64,000 bases of DNA, taken from assembly GCF_000006405.1 (NCBI RefSeq), contig NW_003215247.1, positions 70,905-134,904 on the forward strand. Reading direction: 5' to 3'. The notes beneath the pieces are model-generated. The model was not told where the DNA came from, did no database searches, and worked only from the letters and a program-made list of their open reading frames with translations. A program made the position numbers and the translations under genes. This stretch comes from Perkinsus marinus ATCC 50983 (taxonomy: Eukaryota; Perkinsozoa; Perkinsida; Perkinsidae). Shown piece after piece: positions 34,264-45,487 of this stretch. The stretch's first letter is position 1; each line of letters starts with the position of its first letter.

Positions 34264-36386
34264 TCAGAGCTTTGTCATGCTCTCGATCTTGCTCAAAGGG
34301 TAGTCGCAGAGGGAAGCCATGAATACCTGGTTGGCGGTTAGGTCTGTTCTCGGCTCCTTCTCCTCCTGCATTAGCAATGCCGTTGCTCGGTTCACTAAGC
34401 CTGTGTATATCCAGTTTATGGCAGCCTCTGCGTTGTCGAGCTTATAGGAAAACTCAGTGAATCTAGAGAGTGTATGGTATTCAGTGAATCTTCCCGGGAA
34501 ATACCTGAGAGTGAATATCAGTTCCTCTCAGAAGCCTCGGGGATGTACGTTTCTTTATCGTCCTCCGAATAAGAGCCGCGCCAGCTGAGCTTGGATCGCT
34601 TCTCGTTTTCATGATCACCGCAACGGTGATTGAGCAAAATCAAGCGTCCATCGCTGTGAGCGATGTGGAAGAAAGATGAGTTCGCCTTGCTCTGGAGTAT
34701 TGACCCCTGGACAATATAAATTTCAGCTGCAAATCTTCTTTCTTTGCTTGGAAGCACGATACGGCGGCCTACCTGAGTTGAACAGCATATAGTATGCCTA
34801 AGAAGAGGAAACGGCATCGTCTAAAAACACTGATCATCGAACACCATTCGTCAAAGTGAGTTGGAGCCAACACCAACGCACTAGTTGTTGCGGACAAACG
34901 ATTGCGAGACTTACTTCCAGGGAAGTAGCGCTGGGGGCCCAGTCAGTGTTGGGAGATCTCGATGCAGCCTCTCGCAACACATCAGGTAACTCCTGAAAAA
35001 ACCTGTGTTGCTCTTCTCATGAGAATAGCTTCCCATATTCAAAGGATAGAGATAAGAGCGATCCGAGAAGTGTATCACAAACAACATAAACCATCGGAAA
35101 TTACCGTGATCACAGCTCGTGTTTCAGTTTTGTTCTCAGCAACGATATGAGCATGGGTATCCTACGAAGAATGACCGAGTAACTCCATCCCAGAGGGGCT
35201 GTAATATAATCACCTGGAAGTCTTGGGCACAGAGAATCCTCGCTATGTACTTCCCCACTAACCCCGGCTTGTCCGCAAACCGAGCCCGAAGTCGTTCCTT
35301 GTTGAATTTGGATTTAAACTCCATTGGAGGCTCGATTTCCTTCCCTTCTCCTCCCTTCATTTTCCGAGATACATCAGCACCAAGTAAACCGGCATAGAGC
35401 ATGCTGTATGCCGCTGACGCCACATCGGACTGCTGAATCCGATATTTGGATGTAGTCCCCCCAGCATCTGGCCACGTAGGGAAGGCCAGATCGAACTCCC
35501 TGAGAATAACAATCAGGATTGGGATCAAAAAGTCATCTGCAATCGATGGCCAAGCCGCAGACTCGGTAGATGTGATTCAGAGTCTGATATCCCAAGAAAT
35601 AAGAACGTCCCTTACAAGTCGCAAGCTACGTGCAGGAGCACTCAATTTTCACTGTCTATGACGTCGCTTTCGATAGTGACACTCACGTAATGCCATCAGG
35701 GAATACATAAAATTTGTTCCAGCATTCAAGTTCGAGTAGAGTGAGAGGATCTCCGGGCTTAGAGGCTTGGAAATAAGCAGTCTTTCTATTGCCCTCTATA
35801 ACGTCATGTGCCTGATCACGATCAAAGCAAAATTGCCACGTCTTTTGCCAGAAACTCACCAAAAAGAGAGATGGCTTGGGAGCTCCACTGTAGAGGCCGT
35901 CAACTATCCGTATAGCATCGGGTGAAGACTGAAGAAAACTGATGTCGGACCACACAAGGAAGTCACCCACTTACTTTCAGCAGGTTCTTCTCACCATCGA
36001 CGAGCAGCTCACTGAACTGAGGTGGGGAGTGGGGATGCAGTAGAGCTCCGAGAGCAACGTCCTATGGACAACCAGAATAAGGAGTATATAGGTGGCTAGT
36101 GTCGACGACTATGTAACCCCACTAGGTATCAGCATAGAAAGGCAGTAGAATTCGCAATGGAATGTGGAACTCTTACATAAAATGTATCATCAGTCCATCG
36201 TCTGAGTACCTGATACGAGAGATGTTGACGGGGCCGGAGGAGCTGAGGTCGAAGCTCATGAACTCCTGCCTCTTTAATTGGCCTTGTCCTGTTCACTGTA
36301 GTACTTGATCTGGAGGAGGCGAGAATGGCGTGCGGGATGGCGATGAATATGTGGTGAAGAATCATCAGGAAGGAACCTGTTCGCAT
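34264..36386 (-). CDS. Secreted protein, unknown tandem family, copy A
   Basis: ATG at 36386-36384 begins MRTGSFLMILHHIFIAIPHA, a signal peptide. Later exons read EFMSFDLSSSGPVNISRIRY, DVALGALLHPHSPPQFSELL, SSPDAIRIVDGLYSGAPKPS, AHDVIEGNRKTAYFQASKPG with ELECWNKFYVFPDGI, then FDLAFPTWPDAGG...SDVASAAYSMLYAGLLG, FFQELPDVLREAASRSP, and finally YFPGRFTEYHTLSRFTEFSY with NAEAAINWIYTGLVNRATAL, ending TGA at 34264-34266. The AA--W/LY-GL element thus occurs twice, at about 35.41 and 34.42 kb, so this model may be an internal duplication or two genes. Splice phases agree for most exons. Not a family I recognise. Confidence 0.55.
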
Positions 36387-36938
36387 CGAACAACTGTCGT
36401 CAACACCGGACTTCACCGAAAGGTATTTGAGGAGCTAAGTTCGAAAGGGTGTGGTACAATGATAGGCTAGCCTCGGCGTGAGGGAGTTGATGTTAAATCC
36501 CGCAGTGATGATTATATCCAACAATGTTGGACCAACATTATTGCTCTCGCAAAGGGGTATCGGATAGTCGATTGATAGTGAAGTAGCCTTAAACCATCAA
36601 GTTAACGGGTAGATACCATCCCACCAGCATCCCTGTGGGGAAGTGCATGCCCCTCTGTGTACGCCTATGTGGGGTGGAGAGGCTACGGAAATCAACCGCG
36701 CTCGAGTTGAACTATTTCTGCTTCCATTTCGGGCATGTGAAGTGTGCCCAGCGAGAAAAGCTCAAAACGGAAAATGCCGACCGGACTCCAGACTAGCACC
36801 GGTCTGTGGAATTTGAATGCGTTGGTTTTTCTCACTCTACTCTCGCGATTCCATCATTGTTGTTCATTAACTCTTGAACACAGCTACCGGAGGGCCACAA
36901 TGAAACCATAGTATTGCTAGTTGTAGTGCGAGATGTGA
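36387..36938. other. Intergenic between helicase and copy A
   Basis: No gene is seen. Short inverted repeats such as AATGTTGG/CCAACATT (about 36527) occur. It probably contains the copy A promoter. Confidence 0.5.
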
Positions 36939-39900
36939 TCAGTCACTTTGCTTGAAACGTTCGATTACACCGCTGAGCAGCTTGATTGCACCACGCTTGT
37001 TGATGAGGTCATTATACGAGCCGCAGGTAGGGAGGTGGACACACTTTGGACACCCATCTACGGGGAGAGGGGTATAAGCAGAAACCTATCCTCTTCGTGC
37101 AGCTCACCATCAAGACAGTCACATGTGGTGACTATCTCTAAGGCGGTTTCTAATAGTTGCCGGACTCGACCAAACGCTGCTAAAGCTACTCCGATACCTG
37201 GCAAGGATTTCCCCCTTGATGAAAAAACGATCGATTAGCGAGTGCCTCACCCCCAATCTTGGTGTCAAATACGACTGCTGTATATGGCCTCTCCCGAACA
37301 TCATCAACACTTGGACATTGAGTGCTGACGTCGCTCTGGTCACACAGTAGGTGGATACGGACAGCTCTCAACCATAGATGGCTGAATGTGTGAAGGGCTG
37401 CCCTGAAATAGTAGTGGATTGGGAAACGTTTCAATGGAGTAATGGAGGATGTGTTTACCACAAGCATAAGATTTAAATCATAATGATAGAGTACTAGAAG
37501 AGAGGGCAACTCACCTGAAGTCTCCTTCGTCCCACTGCAAAGCAAACTGTTTGTCGAACTCAATCCATGTGGCCTTGGTAAAGTACTTCACTTTTGGCAG
37601 ACCCAATCCCCCTATTGTCTCCATTATCCTCCCAGTATGTTTATTGAACTTCTTGTAACCGTAAACTTCAGTACAAACCTCCACGCGACCTGTCAATTGA
37701 ACACTCCAAACTCTTTCTCATCAGATTTCCTCACCGAATCGGAGATGTACATCAGCCTCCACAGGCGCGTTAGATAGTCTATAGGGGATTTGTGTGAATG
37801 CTTCCTTCTCGATGTTCAAGAAAAGCACATCAGTTATATCACGACTCTTGGTATAATATTCATGCCTTGGAGGATACTCAACAGCAACAACTACTCACAG
37901 TGGCCTACTTCATCGGCCGAGCTATTGCTCTATCAAAGCGCAAATCAAGATCAACTATCCTGTACTCGGTGCCTTGATTCATGTACGTTGCTCCAGGGTA
38001 CCTGAACAGAGCATACGGAACCTCCTAGTTTGGTGCTGCTAACAGATAAAAGAATGCGTTATTGTAATCGATATCATCTATCTGCTTGTCGCCCTCTCGA
38101 GCATCTGCTGATGGGGTGACCACTTTAATGCTTCTATTATCGATACTTCGGAGGTTTATCTAACCCAAACTTCCAACTTCGTTATTGATAGATCCGCTCC
38201 ACTGCTCACCTTCGAATGAGGTTTCTTCACGAAGGGCGATTCCTTTCGTACTTTCTTGATCATACTCTCATACTCTGTCCTTAATTTATTATCCACTGGG
38301 GGTGGCCAATACCTACAGCAGGAAAGAGATCACTGCATGGACCATCGGTGACGACGACTCACTTGAACACCTCGTCGACTGTACGGAACTCTACCTCATT
38401 ATCAGCACATAGGAGGTGCTTTGGGAGAATCTACGAACGGATGGGAGTGGACTGTTGTTATGAATATCCCTACTTGCTCGTTGTCCCACTGTACGGGAGC
38501 ATCCTCGGCCTGCCCCAGTGTTTCCATTAGACGCTCGGGCTTGGCCGAAAACCATTGATCGATCGGGTCAGTCTCGCGGGAGACGAGTATACAAAGGCTT
38601 GCTCGGCCCGACTAAAGCATGGGAATTGACTCTGCGGTGATTTGAGGTGCAATTCTCTCGCGGATGGGATTTCTGTTTGCTCTCCTCCGTGGTTTGTCTA
38701 GTTCTATGCCGTCTGAATTACGGAAGCGAGATAGACTCTCGCCCCATTATACTGCGGGAAAGCTCAGAGGATGGTCTGAAATCTTCGTTACTAGCCTCTC
38801 ATCAAGCGCGAGATCATCCAGATGGTGAAGGGAAATCGTTATAAATCACACCTACGACTCCGTCAAGGCTGAGGACATACCCTTCCAGCTCTGCCGAACT
38901 GTTGTTGCAGGCTGTGGCTCGAGCCCGGATACCCCATAGATATGCAACAGTCAAGACTGCCGATGTCTACGCCTAGTTCGAGCGCGCTGGTACAGATCAC
39001 ACCCAGAACTTGATGCGAGAATATCTGTTGCTCGATGCCTCGTCGACAATCCTGGGTGTATCCGCTTCGATAGGACACAACCTGGGAGTGCGGAGCACAT
39101 CCAGAAGGGGATTATGAACTGCACTCACTTGCTCTTCCGAGCCTTTCTTCATCAATGCTCTCACTCGAGAGAGCATTATTTCAACCATTTGACGGTACCG
39201 AGCAAAACATATGGTCCTGAAAGAGAAGTGAAGCCGTGGAGGAGGAAAAGCCTGGTCGCCATACCTAACGCCCATCTGGACCAAGGTCGCCATCAGCTTG
39301 GACGTCTCAGCCACGAACCCCGTGGACGTCTCCTGCCCAAGGCCAGCACTCGTGTTGAGGATATGAGCAGTGATCTTGTCCTGGCCAAGAGACATGCATG
39401 AGTAGCAGAAAGGGCCACACCTTCACAGCGTCATCTGTCCCAGCTTTTCCGGCGTTCTTCTCGCTGTAGTCGTTGGGCCGCCATATAACAACCCATCGAG
39501 GCCCTCGAGGAGCTCCATCGGCATCGACACCGATTGTTGTAATGCCGTTAGCAATGTCACTATCATCAGCATGAGCACTTGTGGATAGCCCTGAACAATA
39601 CGAGGACTCTCCAAGATGGACTCATCGGGAAGAAGCGAACTGACCTGTTAGATTGGCCATGAGCTCAGAAGGATTCCCGATTGTAGCGGAACAACAGATA
39701 AAACGCAAGTCTCGTCGCTCCGTCTCAGTACGCTTGTTCTGATGCCAGTCGAATGCACGCCGGAGCCTGAAAAAACACTATACCACATATTAGGTATCTA
39801 TATATTATTTTCATTGGTATTTCTATGAGCTCATCATATATATACAGTAGGTTTAGAATTAGATACAAAAATCTACTCCAATCACTCAACATCACAGATC

Positions 39901-41108
39901 GGCAACACTCATGTACACATCAATCCAAGGGAGGACCAAACACCTGCTTTTGATATCATAATGTCAACACGCAAAAAATGGTGAACTCGATAGTAGCTTC
40001 ACGAAGAGTAGCGTTCAAACCTAGCTGACTGTTTATGATGAGGATCCTATAGCATGATATTGAGAATACAAACCTATCTTTTCTTACCGTCGAATGACAT
40101 TAGCGACATGACTGCCGAAGCTGCCTCGATAAGTATGGCACTCATCCACTACGACAAACTTGAGGTTGCCTAATAGTCGCTGATAACGCTTATGTTGAGG
40201 CAAGAGCGAGCAATGGAGCATGTCGGGGTTGGTGAGCACCACTTGAGCTCGGGACCTAGCCACTTCACGGGCAGTCGTATCACAGTCACCATCAAGGGTG
40301 GTAACGACGATGTCGGTCCCTGCAATAACAACAGTTGTGGTTTTATGAGGTTTGCCGAGGGACCACCTTCGACAAGCTGCTTCAATACACGGAGTTGATC
40401 CTGAGCTAAGGCCTTGGTGGGGTAGAGGTAGAGCGCTGTAGTGTCGGGATCTAAGCGCGATGATGTCAACCAACATCGGTAGGTTCCCACCATACTTACG
40501 CTTGTCAATGTAGCTCAAGATAGGCAAATTGAAGGCTAGTGACTTGCCGCTACTGGTCGCTGTAGAGATGCAAACATTCCGCTCTTCCAACGCTATAGCC
40601 TCGATAGCTCTTATTTGATGGGTATACAACTTCAAGCGGCCTGCAGCGGAGATCTCCTCATCCTGTCGTTGCCGATGAAGGATCTGATATCAACCATAGT
40701 GATGCGCATCAGCTCGGAACAGCAACCTACTTTCTTATAGCTGCTCATGATGGTCTCAGATAACGCTGCTGATAATACTGAGCTCACCTCTTCGCACCGA
40801 GCCTCACAACCAGGGTCACTTTCGACTGGTCTGATTTGATCTGTATACCACTTCTCGATTTTAAGCCTGCTCAAGGCTTCTGGAGGGTCCAGGCCCAACT
40901 GGAGATCCGCTTCGCTGTCACCGCTCTCACTACTGCTCTCGCTACTGCTGCTCACCGAGAGCTCTTTAAGATTCTCATTGTAGAGGGGAGCCGCGGTGTT
41001 GCTCAACGGAGTTTCGACAGTCTTTAACCTCTTCATTGGAGATGTCGACGGCCCACTACTGCAGGACTTCACCGACAGCAATGGGCGAGGACGTTTTGTC
41101 GGACCCAT
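36939..41108 (-). CDS. HRQ1: Hrq1/MrfA-family superfamily 2 DNA helicase with DUF1998
   Basis: Exon 1 (from 41108) has a basic then acidic Ser-rich N-terminus and IEKWYTDQIRPVESD. The next exon gives RLKLYTHQIRAIEAIALEER, Walker A STATSSGKSLAFNLP and the DExH box VVVDECHTYRGSFGSHVANV. Then come ICCSATIGNPSEL (motif III), SGYTQDCRRGIEQQ, TSALELGVDIGSLDCCISMG (motif V) and QQFGRAGR (motif VI). The C-terminal part has ETDPIDQWFSAKPERLME, EVYGYKKFNKHTGRI, LGLPKVKYFTKATWIEFD, ALHTFSHLWLRAVRIHLLCD, AVVFDTKIGG and a Cys cluster CDCLDDGCPKCVHLPTC, which matches the four-cysteine cluster reported for MrfA-like DUF1998 domains. TGA is at 36939-36941. Known relatives act in DNA crosslink repair. The gene looks complete; one intron of about 300 nt (39.77-40.08 kb) is AT-rich. 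Confidence 0.85.
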
Positions 41109-41814
41109 TGAGGAGAAAAAACACCGAAGGCAGTAGACAAATGGGTCAACACTACTTGCGTTGGCTCGTCTTCGCTCTTCGTCAGTTTTCTATTCGATTG
41201 CCGTTAGTGTTTCAACCACACCATATACCGCTATGGGCCACCGTCCTCGCCTACTACTCACAATAACGCAACTCGGATGATGCTACAGTTACCCATTCAG
41301 ACACACATGAGTTGATACTGTCATGTACAGACGGGCCTCCTTGCCCAAGCTAAACTGCCACAGTTAGACGATACGATCACAGTTCTTGATGTCGATAAGC
41401 AGCGTCAAAAGGCAAAGCTAAGCTTGGATGAGAGACCAAGGGAAAGAGTATAGAGTAAGAGTATATTAGCCGAGAAAGAAATGCAAAGTCTGTCTCATGG
41501 ATCATTCCACGAACAACCCAGAACAGTTAACAGTAACACCCAGAAAAGCGGACCCAGCCGGACCACGGTCCTAGGAGCGGTGGATCTAGCAATGCCGTTA
41601 GAGAGCCCCGACGTCAAGATAGAACTACACTGAAAACTGAGGACCAGGCTGGACATTTTTCCGGGCTACAGTGACTAGTCTCAACTCAAACCGTAGCATT
41701 AAGAAAATGAAAAGCACTCCATCACCAGGCTGGACTCAACACAAAACAATCTTGCCGCCTTCGTGGCCAATCCCACCGTGTGGCTCTCTGCCTTGACATT
41801 CTTCGCTATCATCC
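41109..41814. other. Intergenic between prenyltransferase and helicase
   Basis: No gene is seen on either strand; it probably contains the helicase promoter and the prenyltransferase 3' end. Confidence 0.5.
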
Positions 41815-42907
41815 TCATTTGCTAGCAGCCACTTCCACTAAGGCCCTTTCAACCAACATCTTGCGGAGCTCGATCTCGCAACCACCGAGAGTAACTTTCC
41901 CCCCTCCAAGAGCTATCGATAACCCCGCCAAACCGAAAAAGGTATGGAACGGATCGGCTGGGCAGTCCGGATTGGGCGACAGACCTCCCACTTCCTCATC
42001 GTAACACAACCTTATGAACTCCTCAAGACCATCAGTGTCGAGCCAGTCACTGCTAGTTGGCACTTCTCCCAACATATGCAACGCCCCCATCACCCAAAAC
42101 ACGTAGCAGGAGTCCGCCGGCTTGCCCGGTCGACCATTGCAACCCTTACAGTCCGGCAGGAGGACCCTCCGTTTGAGCCACTTCACACAAGCTTCCACAT
42201 CATAGTCGTCGTTCATTCCAAGTAACTTCAAAGCTGCCACTGCACAGAAGGTGTGCCCCGCATGAGCCTCACAGCCTGGCCTCTGACCAAAGCCACCCTC
42301 GGCTGCCTGACACCGACGTATCCACCGGCCTACCCTCTCACTTTCAGCGCCTGATAATCGGTAATCCAACAGATCCAGGCTGAGGACCACACAGTAGGCA
42401 AACCGTATGTCCCCAGCGACCTCGTTGAAAGCAGCACCACTACGCACTAAACCATCTTCGGACGATACAAGGGCGCGTAGCCACCCAACTATCTCTTCTC
42501 GCTGATGCGATAAATCAACGGCGAAAATAGTCGCCAACTGCAAGGCCGACGTCGTAGCAATAACATTAGGGGATGCAGTGCTCGGGGATGCTGCAAAACC
42601 ACCACTCCGACTACACTTTCCCAGTAGCTTCTCCACCACCATCCGAAGAGGATCATCTCTTGAAGGGACATACCCTGACACTAGCTGCTTGGTGGAGACC
42701 AACCAATAGAGCCCACTAAGGAGGTTGGCCTCGACTGCAAGGCTCCGGTAACCTGCAGTGGCTACTTTACACCTGGACGACCGAGCGGTGTTCTACCTTG
42801 CTCAAAACTCTCCGGAGTGGTGCGGTGTTTGGGGGCTGCGGCGATGCCTTTAGCGAGGAAGGAATCGACGTAACTTACGATTGGTGTGGTAGGCATCGAC
42901 AAAACAT
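41815..42907 (-). CDS. PGGT1B: Protein prenyltransferase beta subunit (geranylgeranyltransferase type I-like)
   Basis: Short 5' exons (MFCRCLPHQ; YRSLAVEANLLSGLYWLV) lead into a long uninterrupted exon. It shows the QQ/prenyltransferase repeats: RCQAAEGGFGQRPGCEAHAG with HTFCAVAALKLLG, NGRPGKPADSCYVFWVMGAL and EEVGGLSPNPDCPADPFHTF with FGLAGLSIALG. The Asp-x-Cys of ADSCY and the His of DPFHTF are the expected zinc ligands. KPxDxCYxFW resembles the type I enzyme (CaaX proteins), while DPFHT-FG-AGLS resembles the type II (Rab) enzyme, so the subtype is a best guess. The enzyme would act in the cytosol with an alpha subunit not present here. The very short first exon is the weakest part of the model. 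Confidence 0.75.
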
Positions 42908-43045
42908 CTGCTCTCCCTTACAATTAATAACATCAAACACGGCACCCAGTTCACAACAGGAAGTGAGCGAAACGTGGTAGAGAAACTGTGTATTGGCCAG
43001 TCGACTATTGTAAGAGACAGTGTAATCGCTCACTGCAGCGATAAC

Positions 43046-45346
43046 TCAAGCAGTGGGCTTAGCCGCCATTTGCTCAGTGACCTAAACGGATTATACCACT
43101 CCCCGCGATACATAAAGGACGATGTTCCCGGTCCCATCCCACAGCGATCGACTTACATGAGTAACAGCTTGCTTGGCAAGGTCGTGTTCAGCCTCTGGGA
43201 GTCCTCCGATGACTTGAGATGCCTATACGCAAGTCAGTTACATATCGATCACTCGGGCGCGCGCTAACCTCATCGAGGTACTTCTTGTCGTCGCTGATCT
43301 GAGCCATAGGAAGAAGGAGCCTCCAGGCCTGAGCTTGACGACCCCATTTCTTCAAAGTCGCTACACCCGACTCCATGATATGGATCGCGTCGCCTGTCTT
43401 AACACTGGCATCACCTGAAAATGCCAGTTTTTGGGCGGAGCGAAGCACGTCGATAACAACTCACGATCCGATGACAGCTGCAGCATTGCCCATTCAGCCA
43501 CCGTAGTAATGTATAACTCAACTAGACGACGTTCATCAGGGACCTACGTGAAAAGCCACTGACTATAGGCAATGAATTGGAGAGAATAATGCGGGTTTCC
43601 ACGCTTACATCAGGGCTCTCCTTAACAAGGTCCTCTACTTTACTGAAGCCAGACCATATGGCAACGACTCTACCAAAGAGACCATCGGCCTCCTTGGTGT
43701 TGCCAGCATCCTTCAAGCTACGGGCGAGCGCTAACATCAACGGTGCTGATTTCGGGGTATCTCCCTTAGATGCTGAAAGAAAGCCCAGTGAGGTATTTTG
43801 AGAAGGTCTATGGTGAACGCACTAGCTATCTCGACAGCCTTCTTGTGGCACTTCACAGCCTCATCAGTCTTGCCTAGAGACAGTTGACAGGACCCCATGT
43901 TGCTCCAGATAGATGCCAGCTGAGAGACAACATTCGTCACTGCGCCACGAAATTAACGATCCTCACATTCTGGTCCTTTTCATCCGAGCCAGCTCTAATA
44001 CTACAGTCCAGCGACTTGCGCAGATCTCCGATGGCATCTTCTAACCTACAGCGACACCAACTAGAACGCTGCCGCTGACCCTCAATAAGGCCCTACTTCC
44101 CAGAGTGCTTTTCACAAACGCCTATGTTGTTGTAAGTGGTCGCCAACTCATCCAAAGTCGACGCGTCATTCGCTGGAAGACGCTTTTGTTGGTATCGGAG
44201 GAGCTCTTGGAAGCACTCAAGGCCTTTACTCCATTCCCTTCGGGCCATATAATACTAAGGAGAAAAAATGCCCGAACCTGGATTTGAACCCGGGACCTCC
44301 CGTGTTACCTTAGCCAATGCGGTATAACCCGTCTTTACATTGGACGGGAATGATCCTATGGGTATCTAGCCAACCACTTGACCAATGAGAGCAGGCGAAT
44401 TAACCGACCTTTTGGAGCATCTTCTCCAGCTTGTCCATCCGTCCTTTCACAAGAGCCTCGCTGACTCTAACGCCCCATCTAAAGTGAATCGTCGCTTCAG
44501 TTTTCTCCGGAGTACATCTACTACTCTTCAGCATACTCCAGCTGTTTCTGCGTAGGATGTTCATCATCATCCGACCCCCAGGCCTCAGTGATAGCAGCTG
44601 CACTGTCCGGTACAAGCGCGAGCAACTACAGTGCAACGATTGGGCAACAGCAACAGTTGTTGCAAGTACCTCCTCCTTAGGCTTGCCCATCTCCTTACTG
44701 GCCTTGACTACCCAATATACTGCCTTCTGATGATTCTTATCCAGTTTGCTAAGCACGTGCTGTGCATCATCAAATACCTACGCGTTTCAACACTACCACA
44801 CCATTGTCAACACCTATTCCCCTCTCCAGCAGGCTAGCCCATAAGCATAGTCATCCGGTGATGAAAAGGCGAACGAGTTCACATGCAAGCCGACCAGCAC
44901 CAAAGCAACCAACACCCCCGTGCTCCTCCTACATCTTGCCACCGTTCCAATGCAGCATTGGCCAAAGCCCTGTTGGAGTAATAGGCAGCTACACTAGGGT
45001 CCAGCTCGATAGCCTTAGTGTACATCTCGATGGCCTGATCAAAGATGTCGGTTCAAGCAATATCTAATAGTAACTCCATCATCCCAACGTTCTATACCGC
45101 GGTCCTCACTAGCTTAGACACACAGGAATGCCCACTAAGGTTCGGGCCATCGGCAGTCGGACATGAATCAATCCTGGCCCGTCCTCTATCCAAAGCTATA
45201 CTCACAACTGATGCCATTATCAATGATGATAATCATGATACCACCCCAACTACCTTTCTGAACTTCCTATCATGGTACATGACATTGCCCTCGTTTTTGA
45301 AACCCTCAGCCTTCTCGACCGCTCCAGAGTGATCTTCAGTGGACAT
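43046..45346 (-). CDS. TPR-repeat protein
   Basis: Starts at 45346 with MSTEDHSGAVEKAEGFKNEG and NVMYHDRKFRK, the first helix of a Hsp90-cochaperone-like TPR. The next exon gives FDQAIEMYTKAIELDPSVAA and YYSNRALANAALERW. Later exons give KNHQKAVYWVVKASKEMGKP, ARREWSKGLECFQELLRYQQ, LDELATTYNNIGVCEKHSGK, LASIWSNMGSCQLSLGKTDE, MLALARSLKDAGNTKEADGL and AWRLLLPMAQISDDKKYLDE; the last reads VTEQMAAKPTA and stops at 43048-43046. The central repeats resemble kinesin-light-chain-type TPRs. The role is probably scaffold or chaperone adaptor; no partner can be read from the sequence. One intron (44408-44255) is largely a tRNA-like unit. Confidence 0.75.
44255..44408 (-). repeat. tRNA-derived unit forming almost a whole intron
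   Basis: The 154-nt TPR-gene intron (gtcggt...ccttag) contains, in the gene's sense, an A-box-like TGGTCAAGTGGTTGG (44384-44370), a B-box GGGTTCAAATC (44291-44281) in a T-arm, and a six-T run (44268-44263) just before the acceptor. The acceptor-stem halves pair only partly and the middle is too long for a normal tRNA, so a SINE or tRNA pseudogene is more likely than a working tRNA. Confidence 0.65.
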
Positions 45347-45487
45347 ACTGTTGTTCAGCTGTACCCCCAAATGACGCATACCGTTGAGCTCAACACAGTG
45401 GAACAATACGAAGAATCGAAAAGGGCGGAGGAAACGTACATACGACACAAGTAGTCGCACAAATATGTCAAACAGCTAGAGGAAACT

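Noticed and set aside
44255-44408. Functional tRNA gene
   Set aside because: The B-box and terminator are good, but the acceptor stem pairs in only about five of seven positions and the D-arm to T-arm distance is too long for a standard tRNA.
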